A stretch of DNA of 64,000 bases from the NCBI RefSeq assembly GCF_947495995.1, contig NZ_CANMAX010000002.1, positions 682,001 through 746,000 on the forward strand, given 5' to 3'. Origin of the DNA: an uncultured Tenacibaculum sp. GTDB lineage: Bacteria > Bacteroidota > Bacteroidia > Flavobacteriales > Flavobacteriaceae. Each line of letters begins with the position of its first letter. Position 1 is the stretch's first letter. Below are positions 8,825 to 17,490 of the stretch, piece after piece. Both the position numbers and the translations under genes were made by a program. The notes under the pieces are model-generated. The model made no database searches. It saw nothing but the letters and a program-made list of their open reading frames with translations, and was not told the DNA's origin.

Positions 8825-9643
8825 CTATTCGTATTTCTTGATATTCTTTCTAATAACTTTTCTGTAGTATACCAATTCTTCAAATTGGTAGAAAAAGTTA
8901 ATTTTTAATTCTGAAACAGTTTCAGGATTTTCTATTTTTTTGCCCAAAACAAAAGCAGTCCAACTTTCAGCTATATCTTCTTCTGGACTTTCAGCAGCGT
9001 AATCGGTAATAAAATCGTTATAATTGTCTTTATACAATCCATAAAGCTTTTCTAAACAACTTTTCTGCTCTGTATAACAAAAGTTTCTTTGGATATAATC
9101 CCACTCTTTTAAAAGTGTTCCATCCCAAAATTCATTAACAAATAAGTTTAAATAGCTTTTCTTGTTAGTTGTACCTTCTAAAGTTACATAAGGTTCATTA
9201 GGCTGCTGATCAATTTTCCTACCAGGTCTAATCTGAGTATGATTTAACGTAAGTAGATGACCAAATTCATGAACAAGCGTATAAATTGATTGGTTAATTC
9301 TAGTTTTATCATCCATATCTGTAAAGTTTACATCTATAGGATCAATTACTAGTTGCCATTCAGTATTTTTATCGTTTAATGCACCAAGAGCTCCAGTTTT
9401 TTCATCTTCACCATCAGTCATTAAAACTAATCTCTTAATATATTTCTGTGTTATTCTTTTAGGAAAAATGCTGTAAAATATGCTCCAGTTATATCTGGCT
9501 ATTGTAGTATCGTCGTCTGAGCTGTCAATAAAAATTCCGTTTCTGATTTCCCAAGAGCCTAGAGTCTCGTTTGCTCGCGCAGGTGGATCTACAGGACCTA
9601 AAGATAAACCAATTAAGAATGTTATTAAAAAACTAAACTTCAT
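8825..9643 (-). CDS. Secreted zinc-metallopeptidase-like protein
   Basis: The 272-aa product has an N-terminal signal peptide (MKFSFLITFLIGLSLG) and one clear catalytic signature, VHEFGHLLTLNH, which fits HExxHxxxxxH (His-Glu-Phe-Gly-His, then a third His), the zincin/metzincin pattern. A conserved-looking DIAESWTAFVLGKKI follows near residue 225. Four Cys are absent from the signal region, but two occur in the middle (FCYTEQKSCLEK) and could form a disulfide. I cannot name a peptidase family. It sits between the HMG-CoA lyase and nucleotidase genes with gaps of 13 and 17 bp, so it is probably in their operon, with no obvious shared function. Confidence 0.75.
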   Translation of the reverse strand: MKFSFLITFLIGLSLGPVDPPARANETLGSWEIRNGIFIDSSDDDTTIARYNWSIFYSIFPKRITQKYIKRLVLMTDGEDEKTGALGALNDKNTEWQLVIDPIDVNFTDMDDKTRINQSIYTLVHEFGHLLTLNHTQIRPGRKIDQQPNEPYVTLEGTTNKKSYLNLFVNEFWDGTLLKEWDYIQRNFCYTEQKSCLEKLYGLYKDNYNDFITDYAAESPEEDIAESWTAFVLGKKIENPETVSELKINFFYQFEELVYYRKVIRKNIKKYE

Positions 9644-9656
9644 ACTTTACACACAG

Positions 9657-10526
9657 TTAATAAACACTATTAAAAACATCTAAAACCTTATTATAAGAGC
9701 TTTCAAAACTCATAGGTTTAATGTTTGTTTCAATTTTGTTGGTAGTGAAATAAGATAGCATTTTTTCTGTAGGCATGTTTCCTGTCAAATCATCTTTTGC
9801 CATAGGACAACCTCCATACCCTTTTATAGCGCCATCGAACCTTCTACATCCGGCTTTAAATGCACTATCAATTTTTTCAAACCAAGTTGTTGGTGTTGTA
9901 TGGAGATGAGCTCCAAACTCAATGTTAGGATAACTTGGGGTTAAATTCGAAAACAGATAGTCAATTACATCCGGGGTTGAACTACCGATCGTGTCAGACA
10001 AAGATACTATTTTTACTCCCATATTTGCAAGTTTTTCTGTCCAATTTGCAACAATGTCAACATCCCATGGATCTCCATAGGGATTTCCGAAGCCCATTGA
10101 TAAATAGGCAACTACTTTTTTATTATTTTTTTGGGCTATATTTAAAATATCTTTCAATATATCTACAGATTCAGCTATGGTTTTATGTGTATTTCTCATT
10201 TGAAAATTTTCAGAAATAGAGAACGGATATCCTAAATAATCTATTTCTTCAAACATACACGCATCATTTGCTCCTCTTACATTTGCTACTATTGCCAATA
10301 ATTTACTAGAAGTTGATGATAAATCTAACAATTTCAACACATCTGCAGTATCTCGCATTTGCGGAATTGCCTTTGGTGAAACAAAACTTCCAAAATCTAT
10401 GGTATCAAAACCTACTCTTAATAAAGAGTTGATATATTTAACTTTAACTTCAGTAGGAATGAAATGACTCTTAATTCCTTGCATAGCGTCTCTAGGACAC
10501 TCTATGATTTTTACTTCTTCAATCAT
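9657..10526 (-). CDS. Hydroxymethylglutaryl-CoA lyase
   Basis: The 289-aa enzyme cleaves HMG-CoA to acetoacetate and acetyl-CoA, the last step of leucine degradation. It is a single TIM-barrel domain with the N-terminal ECPRDAMQG (catalytic Arg), SLSDTIGSSTPD, the metal-binding GAHLHTTP and the C-terminal signature GGCPMAKDDLTGNMPTE, whose Cys belongs to the mobile active-site loop. Length is normal for the family. It is the first gene of a likely operon with the zinc peptidase and nucleotidase. The only plausible start, ATG 10526, lies about 5 nt from the end of the -7 element, so the transcript may be nearly leaderless. Confidence 0.95.
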   Translation of the reverse strand: MIEEVKIIECPRDAMQGIKSHFIPTEVKVKYINSLLRVGFDTIDFGSFVSPKAIPQMRDTADVLKLLDLSSTSSKLLAIVANVRGANDACMFEEIDYLGYPFSISENFQMRNTHKTIAESVDILKDILNIAQKNNKKVVAYLSMGFGNPYGDPWDVDIVANWTEKLANMGVKIVSLSDTIGSSTPDVIDYLFSNLTPSYPNIEFGAHLHTTPTTWFEKIDSAFKAGCRRFDGAIKGYGGCPMAKDDLTGNMPTEKMLSYFTTNKIETNIKPMSFESSYNKVLDVFNSVY

Positions 10527-10531
10527 TATGC

Positions 10532-10565
10532 CAAATATAATTATATTTTAATATTAATTATTCAA
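10532..10565 (-). promoter_or_regulatory. Promoter of the HMG-CoA lyase operon
   Basis: On the minus strand TTG (10565-10563), a 23-nt spacer and TATATTTG (10539-10532) match the Bacteroidota promoter. The -7 element ends only 5 nt before the ATG, implying a very short or absent leader. Confidence 0.55.
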
Positions 10566-10630
10566 TAAGCTAGTTTAAATAGAGCAAAAAAATATTAAAT
10601 ATTTAATTTTAAACAAATTTTCAAAAAAAG

Positions 10631-10659
10631 TGTAACAATGAAAATTCCATGTAGTCTTT
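10631..10659 (+). promoter_or_regulatory. Candidate ECF-sigma-dependent promoter (autoregulation)
   Basis: TGTAAC (10631-10636), a 17-nt spacer and GTCTTT (10654-10659) lie just before the sigma factor start. The same TGTAAC-N17-GTC arrangement lies upstream of the second ECF sigma gene (19768-19793), supporting an ECF -35/-10 pair. Confidence 0.6.
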
Positions 10660-10676
10660 GAAGTATAAATTAGAAA

Positions 10677-11237
10677 TTGAAAACACCAAACTTACATATC
10701 AATCAACTAATACTACGCTGTAAGAAAAATGATTCTGCAGCACAAATGGAGATTTACAAGCTATATTACAAAGCAATGTATAATTCTGCCTTACGCATTC
10801 TAAAAAATGAATTTGAAGCAGAAGATATAATGCAAGAAGCTTTTTTGACAGCATTTACAAAGTTAGATAGCTTTAAAGGTGAAGTTGCTTTTGGTGCATG
10901 GCTAAAAAGAATTGTAATAAATAAAAGTTTAACACAACTAAAAAAAAATAACAGATACCAAGAAGTAAAACTTGAAGTTATTCCTGGTGAACCTGCAGAA
11001 GAAGATGTTGTAAACTATGAAAACTTGAATGTAAAAAGTGTTATGAATGCTTTACAGAAATTGAAAGATAATTATAGAGTTATTTTAACATTGAATTTAA
11101 TAGAAGGTTATGATAACGAAGAAATTATGCAAATACTAAATTATAGTAATGAAAATGTTAGAACAACAATTTCTAGAGCAAAAAAGAAACTAAAAGAGAT
11201 ATTAAGTAAAGATATAAATAGAATTAATGTAGTATGA
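10677..11237 (+). CDS. ECF-family RNA polymerase sigma factor
   Basis: A 186-aa sigma-70 family protein of the extracytoplasmic-function class. Region 2 (residues about 20-85) includes YKAMYNSALRILKNEFEAED and the -10 recognition segment; region 4 (about 115-175) has VILTLNLIEGYDNEEIMQIL and a helix-turn-helix around NVRTTISRAKKKL. The start is TTG at 10677: an in-frame TAG lies two codons upstream at 10671, and the next ATG would remove the first helix of region 2. The stop overlaps the next gene's ATG by 4 nt (ATGA), typical of sigma/anti-sigma pairs. An ECF-type promoter motif at 10631-10659 suggests it drives its own transcription. Confidence 0.93.
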   Translation: MKTPNLHINQLILRCKKNDSAAQMEIYKLYYKAMYNSALRILKNEFEAEDIMQEAFLTAFTKLDSFKGEVAFGAWLKRIVINKSLTQLKKNNRYQEVKLEVIPGEPAEEDVVNYENLNVKSVMNALQKLKDNYRVILTLNLIEGYDNEEIMQILNYSNENVRTTISRAKKKLKEILSKDINRINVV

Positions 11238-11761
11238 AAAATAAGTTAGATGACTTTTTTCTTAATAATGATTTCGACTTAAATGAACCACACGCTGGTC
11301 ACGAAGATCGCTTTTTAAGAAAATTAAACAGGCAAGAAAAGAAGAGCAAATTATCTTGGAAATGGATGGGTGTTGCAGCATCTATACTATTAATGGTTAG
11401 TTTTTTCTTAGGAAAATACTCAGTTACAGAAAATGAAGTTTACAATATGTTTCCTGAAATGGCCGAAACAGAAACATTTTTTGTGAATACAATTAATCAA
11501 GAATTGAAAGAGGTTGAGAAATTTAGAAACATCGAAACTGAATCTGTTATAGAGGACGCTTTAGATCAGATAGAAGAGTTAGAAGATCGATTTAAAAATT
11601 TCACAAAAGATTTAAAAACCATTGGTAATGAAAAACAAGTTATTAAAGGTATGATTAATAATTATCAGCAACGTTTACAAATCTTAGAAAATCTCTTATT
11701 TCAATTAGAATATATCAATAATCCTACTAAACAAAACAACAACGACAATGAATTTATATAG
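11234..11761 (+). CDS. Putative anti-sigma factor, single-pass membrane protein
   Basis: The 175-aa product has a charged N-terminal cytoplasmic part (1-44), one membrane helix (about 45-63, WKWMGVAASILLMVSFFLG) and a periplasmic helical part rich in Glu, Lys and Leu (75-165) that looks like a coiled coil. This is the layout of an anti-sigma factor that holds the ECF sigma at the membrane; no zinc-binding HxxxCxxC motif is present, so it is not a ZAS type. Its ATG overlaps the sigma stop by 4 nt and its 3' end overlaps the next gene by 14 nt. The functional call comes from gene order and topology. Confidence 0.75.
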   Translation: MKNKLDDFFLNNDFDLNEPHAGHEDRFLRKLNRQEKKSKLSWKWMGVAASILLMVSFFLGKYSVTENEVYNMFPEMAETETFFVNTINQELKEVEKFRNIETESVIEDALDQIEELEDRFKNFTKDLKTIGNEKQVIKGMINNYQQRLQILENLLFQLEYINNPTKQNNNDNEFI

Positions 11762-12827
11762 CAAATATTTAATCTTATTCCTTTTAACTCCTGTTATTTT
11801 ATTTGCAGACGGAAGGAAGAAACACGAAAAGACAAAAACAATAAGTAAAAAATACAGTGTAAATAATAATGCTACTGTTTTTATTAAAAATAAATATGGT
11901 AATGTAGATGTAACTACTTGGGATAAAAACTCTGTTGAAATCGATGTGAGAATTACTGTTAAAGGTAACGACATAGATAAAGTTAACGATAAGTTAGATG
12001 CCATCAGAATAGAATTTGAGGCTAACAAAAACCTAGTTGAAGCACGTACTATAATCGAGAATACTAAATCTAGTTGGAGCTTTTGGGGAAAAAGTAATAA
12101 CATCAACTATAAGATCAATTATTTTGTAAAGATGCCAATTACCAATAATGCCGATCTAAATAACAAATATGGTAACATAGAATTAGACGATATTGAAGGA
12201 AAAACCAATATTAACTGTGATTATGGTGCTATTCAAGTGGAAAGATTACTAAATGATTCTAACTCTATATCAATAGATTATTGCGGAAGTTCTAATGTTC
12301 AGTATATGAAATCTGGAAGTTTAAATGCTGATTATTCTAAAATTACAATCAATGAAGTTGAAAATTTAAAGGTAAATGCTGATTACTCTGGAGTAAAAGT
12401 TGGAAAAGTAAACGATATTAATTTTAATTCAGATTACGGAAGCATTGCTATTGAAGATGGAGGATCGATTTATGGAAATTCTGATTATGCTGGAATGCGC
12501 ATCGGAACAGTTCGCAAAAAGCTAAATATCAATACAGATTATGGTGGATTAAAAGTTAAAAATCTAATGAAAGGTTTTGAAAGTGTAACTATTGATGGTA
12601 GTTATGCAGGAATAAAAATCGGAACATCTAGCAATAATAACTTTGAGTTCTTAGTAAACTTAAGCTACGGTGGATTTAAATATCCAGAAGAATATGTTGA
12701 AACATATAAAGTTGTTAGAAAGTCTACTAAAAAATATTACGAAGGTAAATTTGGTAAAGGAAATTCGAACTCAAAAATCAATATTAAATCAAGCTACGGT
12801 AGTGTTTCACTTAAGTTAAACGATTAA
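11748..12827 (+). CDS. Secreted beta-strand repeat protein (DUF4097-like)
   Basis: A 359-aa exported protein with signal peptide MNLYSKYLILFLLTPVILFA. The mature part repeats short beta-strand units around the motif N-x-x-Y-G or D-Y-G/S/A (KYGNVDV, KYGNIEL, DYGAIQV, DYSKITI, DYSGVKV, DYGSIAI, DYAGMRI, DYGGLKV, SYAGIKI, SYGGFKY, SYGSVSL), roughly every 20 residues, which predicts a right-handed beta-solenoid of the DUF4097/DUF2807 kind. It overlaps the anti-sigma gene by 14 nt, so it is co-translated with the ECF module and is probably its envelope-located target or sensor. Molecular function is unknown. Confidence 0.75.
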   Translation: MNLYSKYLILFLLTPVILFADGRKKHEKTKTISKKYSVNNNATVFIKNKYGNVDVTTWDKNSVEIDVRITVKGNDIDKVNDKLDAIRIEFEANKNLVEARTIIENTKSSWSFWGKSNNINYKINYFVKMPITNNADLNNKYGNIELDDIEGKTNINCDYGAIQVERLLNDSNSISIDYCGSSNVQYMKSGSLNADYSKITINEVENLKVNADYSGVKVGKVNDINFNSDYGSIAIEDGGSIYGNSDYAGMRIGTVRKKLNINTDYGGLKVKNLMKGFESVTIDGSYAGIKIGTSSNNNFEFLVNLSYGGFKYPEEYVETYKVVRKSTKKYYEGKFGKGNSNSKINIKSSYGSVSLKLND

Positions 12828-12830
12828 TAA

Positions 12831-13496
12831 TTATTTCTTTAAAATCATTGATTTATACATCAAATATCTACCAACGTAGTATAAGAAATGATAAATCACA
12901 ACATAGTACCAATGCTGTTCTATATATGCTGAGATAATTGTAATTATGTCAGCAAAAGGAAAAAGAAGTGTACTAACAAAGAAGTAAATAGCCTTTCTGT
13001 TATTTTTTGTGAGCAAGTTTAAAAAAGCAAACAGAATTAAAGAAATAGATACGACACCCATTAAAAAAACTAAAAATTGTATTTCTACGATGTATTCGTA
13101 AAGTATCAGGTAAATCATAGAAAATATAAACACAAATGGGATTGCGTAAATAATTATACTTCTCACAGGGTATTTCAACACAGAAGGATGAATAATGATT
13201 ATGTATATAAACCGATTTACTATCAGCAAAGATAAAGCGGCATAAAAAAAGTGTTCTTCAAAGACAAAAAGCGAATCGGATAAAATAGAAAACAGTAAAA
13301 TAATTACATACCAATAGTTAACCTTAGGAGTTGTTTCTAAATATAAAAAAGAAAGCGATAATAAGGCAGCAAGCTTTACTGCAAACTCAACATTTAAATC
13401 TCCTAGCGTTACAACATATAAAACTAAAAGAGAAGCAATTAGATATAATGCAGTAAAAAATATGACATTTTTCTTATTGATATTACTCTTAACCAA
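12831..13496 (-). CDS. YhhN/TMEM86-like integral membrane protein
   Basis: The 221-aa protein is almost entirely hydrophobic, with about eight predicted membrane helices. Its layout matches the YhhN (lysoplasmalogenase-like) family: an FSILSDSLFVF segment where the family has GDxxL, a RFIYIIII segment, FFVSTLLFPFADII, and a C-terminal YHFLYYVGRYLMYKSMI. TMEM86-type enzymes hydrolyse the vinyl-ether bond of lysoplasmalogens, but catalytic Asp residues are not clear enough here to claim activity. It is convergent with the DUF4097-like gene (3-bp gap) and divergent from the DUF2807 gene, interrupting the ECF module on the opposite strand. Confidence 0.6.
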   Translation of the reverse strand: MVKSNINKKNVIFFTALYLIASLLVLYVVTLGDLNVEFAVKLAALLSLSFLYLETTPKVNYWYVIILLFSILSDSLFVFEEHFFYAALSLLIVNRFIYIIIIHPSVLKYPVRSIIIYAIPFVFIFSMIYLILYEYIVEIQFLVFLMGVVSISLILFAFLNLLTKNNRKAIYFFVSTLLFPFADIITIISAYIEQHWYYVVIYHFLYYVGRYLMYKSMILKK

Positions 13497-13529
13497 TTTG
13501 AAGTATTAATGTTTAAAAATAAAAAAAAA

Positions 13530-14258
13530 ATGAAAAAACTACTAGTAACCTTATTTATTTTAAGCGCCTCATCCTCTATTTTTTCTCAGAGTTGGTGGAA
13601 TTCAAAAAAAGTGCGTGGTAATGGAAACATAACAACTATTGAAAGATCGGTTGGTGATTTTGATGAAGTTAGTGTTGGTGGCTCTTTTGATGTTGTATTA
13701 GTTGACGGTCGAGAAGGGAAAATTACTATCGAAGGAGAAGAAAATATTATTCCTTATATCGTTACTGAAGTAAGAGGAGATAAACTAAAAATTAATGTAA
13801 AGAAAAATACAAACATTAGATTCACTAGAAAATTAACTGTTACTATTCCTTTTGAAGACATCAGTAGTCTTTCATTAGGTGGATCTGGAAATATTACATC
13901 TAAGAAAGTTATAAATAGCAGTAATGTAAGTTTAGCAATTGGCGGATCTGGTAACATTAAAGCTAAAGTAAAGGCTAGTAATGTATCAACTTCTATTGGC
14001 GGATCTGGTAATATTAGAGTTGCTGGAACTACAGAAAGTATGAAATGTTCAATTGCTGGTTCTGGAAATGTGAAAGGTTATAATTTAACAACTCAGACAT
14101 TAAAAGTGAATGTTGCTGGTTCTGGAGATATTGAAGCTACAGTTAAAGAAAAAATTAAAGCAACCGTTGTCGGTTCTGGTAGTGTTTACTACAAAGGAAA
14201 TCCAAAATACATAGATACAAACTCGTTAGGGTCGGGAGACGTAGTTAAGAGAGACTAA
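13530..14258 (+). CDS. DUF2807 (head GIN domain) putative adhesin
   Basis: From ATG 13530 the product is 242 aa with signal peptide MKKLLVTLFILSASSSIFS; the ATG at 13509 would add seven basic residues and leave only 12 bp to the divergent gene. The mature protein is a DUF2807 domain: VGDFDEVSVGGSFDVVLVDG, then repeated GGSGN/AGSGN/VGSGS turns about every 18-20 residues (GGSGNIT, GGSGNIK, GGSGNIR, AGSGNVK, AGSGDIE, VGSGSVY), typical of a beta-solenoid. DUF2807 proteins are called putative adhesins, but the function is untested. It resembles the DUF4097-like protein 700 bp upstream and probably belongs to the same ECF-linked envelope response. Confidence 0.82.
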   Translation: MKKLLVTLFILSASSSIFSQSWWNSKKVRGNGNITTIERSVGDFDEVSVGGSFDVVLVDGREGKITIEGEENIIPYIVTEVRGDKLKINVKKNTNIRFTRKLTVTIPFEDISSLSLGGSGNITSKKVINSSNVSLAIGGSGNIKAKVKASNVSTSIGGSGNIRVAGTTESMKCSIAGSGNVKGYNLTTQTLKVNVAGSGDIEATVKEKIKATVVGSGSVYYKGNPKYIDTNSLGSGDVVKRD

Positions 14259-14867
14259 TTAACTCTCTATAATTGTTCTAAACGTTAAGTTTATTCTAGG
14301 ACGATGAACCTTTTTAGTTGGTGGAAGACGATGTAACCAATGTGTTTGAGTTTCGTCTTTCATCACTAATAACGAACCATGTTGAAGTACTTTAGAAACT
14401 ATTTCCTTGGTTCGTTTATGTTTAAAAGCAAATTTACGCTCTGCTCCAAAAGTAACAGAAGCAATTGCTCCATTTTTCTTTAGATCTTTTTCTCCATCAC
14501 TATGCCAAGCCATTCCTTCAGATCCATCGTGATATAAATTCAACAAACAAGAATTATAAGTTTCGTTTGTTGTTTTTTCTATCACATCCTTAATTTCTAA
14601 CAACTCTGGGGTAAAAGGTAAAGCTACTTTCGTAATATTTGAATACGAATATTCAAAATGCTTTTCTCCAAACCAAGCGACCTTTCTTTTCGTTGTAATT
14701 AATTTCCCAAAAATTATAGCTTGATCTTGTTTCCACGGAATTTCATTCAGTAAATACTCGTAATACTTATCAGCCTCAATTGTATTGAAAGCATGACCAT
14801 AATAATGTACTGTTCCATCTTCTGGAAGTAAATTAATTAATTCATTTGATTGATTAAATAAATCCAC
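14259..14867 (-). CDS. AlkB-like 2-oxoglutarate/Fe(II) dioxygenase
   Basis: A 202-aa enzyme of the AlkB family (ALKBH2/3 type), which removes alkyl groups such as 1-methyladenine and 3-methylcytosine from nucleic acid by oxidation. The iron ligands are visible as WHSDGE (His122, Asp124) and the HWLHRLP segment (His179), and the 2-oxoglutarate clamp as RINLTFR (Arg191, Arg197). LYHDGSEGMAWHSD is characteristic. The start is GTG at 14867, as no nearby ATG precedes the conserved region. Its stop directly abuts the convergent DUF2807 gene. No promoter was recognised. Whether DNA or RNA is the main substrate cannot be told. Confidence 0.9.
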   Translation of the reverse strand: MDLFNQSNELINLLPEDGTVHYYGHAFNTIEADKYYEYLLNEIPWKQDQAIIFGKLITTKRKVAWFGEKHFEYSYSNITKVALPFTPELLEIKDVIEKTTNETYNSCLLNLYHDGSEGMAWHSDGEKDLKKNGAIASVTFGAERKFAFKHKRTKEIVSKVLQHGSLLVMKDETQTHWLHRLPPTKKVHRPRINLTFRTIIES

Positions 14868-14909
14868 TTTAAAAACCCCATTTACATATTAAACAACCTC
14901 TCTTCTACT

Positions 14910-17360
14910 CTACTTTACCAATCTACCTAAAGCATCTTTAATGATAGCTATATTTTTAATTTCATTTGGTTTATTGGCTCCTTTTTGAGTTTGAACCATA
15001 TTACGAAGTAAATCTATACCAACATTATTAAATCCATATTGTTCATATTGTTTTCCTTTAGCAACAATATCATTTACTAGATTTTGAATTGCTTTTGAAT
15101 TATCACTCTTTGTGATTTTTTCATAAGCTTTTGTGTATAATTTCTTAACTTCTTTGTCTTGACTTAAAAACATACCTGTAATTACATTTCCTGCAATAAA
15201 AGTAAGCTCTGTTTCGTCATTTTCTTCTAAGTAAATTCTTGTTAAAGGAGTTGCAATTATCTTTTTTACTCCAGGTTCTAATTCTTTAGATTTTGTGTAA
15301 GCTAATTTTTTATCTACATAATACAGAGCTACTAAAGCTTTTCCTACTACTGAATAAGACGGACTTTTTAATGCTTTTTCGAAAATTGGTTTTAAATCTG
15401 GCTCAGTAAGTTTTCCTAATGTTTCAATTGCAGATGCTTGAACTAATGTTTTAGGATCGCTTGCAGCTAATTGTTTAATCTTATCAATTACCTTACGCTT
15501 ACTGTATTTATTAATTAAATTAATATTCTCTAAAGCAAGTTTTCTTAATTTATAAAAAGGATGATTTAACATACTTGCAATAGCATCAAAAGCCTTACTA
15601 TCGACATGCTGTGATTTTGCGACTTCTAATAAAGCTTCTCTTTTATGAGCGTAATATTTTGCGTTTTTTAACTGATAAATAAAATCACTCAATACTTTAT
15701 TTTCATTTATATCACAAAGTAAAACTCCGTCTGCATTGATCTGAATGTATTTTGGCTGAGTTGTAAACGGAAAAGTAAATGAAGTTTCTCTTCCTGAAAC
15801 AAAAATATTATGGCGTTCTACTTTATTCTTTTCAAAAATATCTATCGCTAAAGGAAATTGAAATTCTTGATCTTGCGATTGGTATACATTTACTGTAACT
15901 GTTTTTCGTAATCTGTTGTAATCATAAGATATATCTAACTTCGGATGTCCTTTTCCAAAATACCATTGATTGAAAAACCAGTTTAAATCTTTACCTGTAA
16001 CCGCTTCTAAAGCCAATCGTAATTGATGTACTTCTCCAGTTCCGTATTTATTATCAGTTAAATATTTATTCAATCCTTCATAAAAAGCTTTATCACCTAA
16101 GTAATTTCTAAGCATATGTAAAATTGCTCCACCTTTATTATAGCTAACAGCATCGAACATATCTTCTTTATCTTCATAGTAAAAACGAACTAAATGTTTG
16201 TCAAAATTATCTCCAGATTTATATCCTTGAATATCTTCAAACATATGAGCATCTGCTTCGTCTTTTCCATATTTATGTTCTAACCATAAGTATTCACTGT
16301 AATTTGCAAAACTTTCATTTACTGTTAAATTACTCCAACTTTCAGTAGTTACTAAGTCTCCAAACCAATGATGAAATGCTTCATGTGCAATTGTATTTTC
16401 TTGTACATTTTCATCAATTAACTGACCTGGCATTTGATAAGCTCTTTCTCCGTGAATTACAGCTGTTGTATTCTCCATTGCTCCACTCACATAATCTCTT
16501 CCTACAATCTGAGAATACTTATCCCAAGGATATTCAATTCCAGTTATTTTCGAGAAAAAAGCTAACATTTCAGGTGTATTTCCAAAAATATCTTTTGCAA
16601 AAGGCGCGTACTCTTTTTCTACATAATAATCTACCGGAATATTCTTATAGTTATCTTTTATTACTTCATATTCACCAATTCCCATGAAGAATAAGTATGG
16701 AGCATGTTTTTGAGTAAAGTTCCAATAGTCTGTTCTTGTACCATTCGCATTTCTAGTTTGACGTTCTAATTTCCCATTAGATAATGTTGTATATTTTTCT
16801 GGTACTGTGATATAAATTTCTTGAGAAGTTTTCTGATTTGGTGCATCTATCGTTGGAAACCAACAACTACTTGCTTCGGTTTCACCTTGTGTCCAAATTT
16901 GAGTCGGTTTTTCTTTATCTTCACCTTTTGGATTAATAAAATATAAACCTTTTGCAGATGTAATTGCTTTACTTCCTTTTTGCTTTACACGCTCTGGTTG
17001 CGCTGTGTATTTAATATATAATGTCAGTTTTTCATCTCTAACATATTCTTTTGGAAGTTTTATGTTAAGCTGAAAGCCATCATATTTATAATCAAGAGTT
17101 GAATTATTTAATTTTACACTGTGAATTAACATCGCTTTAGCATCTAAAACTATTTCACTCGTGCTATAAAAATGAGGTTTTGCAGTAATCCAAGCTTCAC
17201 CATTCATTGTTTGATTTTCAAAGTTGAAATCAACCTTTAATTTTGTATGTTCTAGATTAAAAATCTTATCTCGCTCTGCTCTATATTTTGATAAGTCTTG
17301 TGAAAATGATTGATTAAGAAAAGATATAAATACTATAATCACCAAAAAATAATTCCTCAT
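14910..17360 (-). CDS. M1-family zinc aminopeptidase, secreted, 816 aa
   Basis: A signal peptide (MRNYFLVIIVFISFLNQSFS) is followed by the M1 N-terminal beta domain, the catalytic domain with GAMEN at 293-297, HEAFHH (His326, Glu327, His330) and the third zinc ligand Glu349 in TVNESF, then a C-terminal helical domain with HEAT-like repeats (about 590-800). It trims N-terminal residues from peptides in the periplasm or outside the cell. Length is normal for membrane-alanyl-aminopeptidase relatives. A -7 element TACTTTTG at 17387-17380 lies 20 nt upstream. A second, shorter M1 protein occurs at 45000-46652. Confidence 0.94.
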   Translation of the reverse strand: MRNYFLVIIVFISFLNQSFSQDLSKYRAERDKIFNLEHTKLKVDFNFENQTMNGEAWITAKPHFYSTSEIVLDAKAMLIHSVKLNNSTLDYKYDGFQLNIKLPKEYVRDEKLTLYIKYTAQPERVKQKGSKAITSAKGLYFINPKGEDKEKPTQIWTQGETEASSCWFPTIDAPNQKTSQEIYITVPEKYTTLSNGKLERQTRNANGTRTDYWNFTQKHAPYLFFMGIGEYEVIKDNYKNIPVDYYVEKEYAPFAKDIFGNTPEMLAFFSKITGIEYPWDKYSQIVGRDYVSGAMENTTAVIHGERAYQMPGQLIDENVQENTIAHEAFHHWFGDLVTTESWSNLTVNESFANYSEYLWLEHKYGKDEADAHMFEDIQGYKSGDNFDKHLVRFYYEDKEDMFDAVSYNKGGAILHMLRNYLGDKAFYEGLNKYLTDNKYGTGEVHQLRLALEAVTGKDLNWFFNQWYFGKGHPKLDISYDYNRLRKTVTVNVYQSQDQEFQFPLAIDIFEKNKVERHNIFVSGRETSFTFPFTTQPKYIQINADGVLLCDINENKVLSDFIYQLKNAKYYAHKREALLEVAKSQHVDSKAFDAIASMLNHPFYKLRKLALENINLINKYSKRKVIDKIKQLAASDPKTLVQASAIETLGKLTEPDLKPIFEKALKSPSYSVVGKALVALYYVDKKLAYTKSKELEPGVKKIIATPLTRIYLEENDETELTFIAGNVITGMFLSQDKEVKKLYTKAYEKITKSDNSKAIQNLVNDIVAKGKQYEQYGFNNVGIDLLRNMVQTQKGANKPNEIKNIAIIKDALGRLVK

Positions 17361-17379
17361 AAATCTATATGTATTTAAT

Positions 17380-17387
17380 CAAAAGTA
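17380..17387 (-). promoter_or_regulatory. -7 element for the M1 aminopeptidase gene
   Basis: Reads TACTTTTG on the minus strand (TAnnTTTG). No TTG is seen at 17-23 nt upstream, so support is from the -7 alone. Confidence 0.45.
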
Positions 17388-17432
17388 ATAATTAAATATT
17401 GTATAGCTGTTAATGGGTAGTTAAAAAGAAAA

Positions 17433-17458
17433 CCACAACCTTTTATAAAAAGTTGTGG
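17433..17458 (-). terminator. Terminator of the DUF4252 operon
   Basis: CCACAAC (17433-17439) pairs with GTTGTGG (17452-17458); a further TTTT/AAAA pairing closes the loop, and a T-rich tract follows on the minus strand. Confidence 0.8.
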
Positions 17459-17490
17459 CTTAAATTTATGTTTTATGTTCCTAAATTGAT

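Noticed and set aside
9935..10219. 94-aa plus-strand frame
   Set aside because: Antisense shadow within the HMG-CoA lyase gene.
11705..12106. 133-aa minus-strand hydrophobic frame
   Set aside because: Shadow of the DUF4097-like gene on the plus strand, with no start context.
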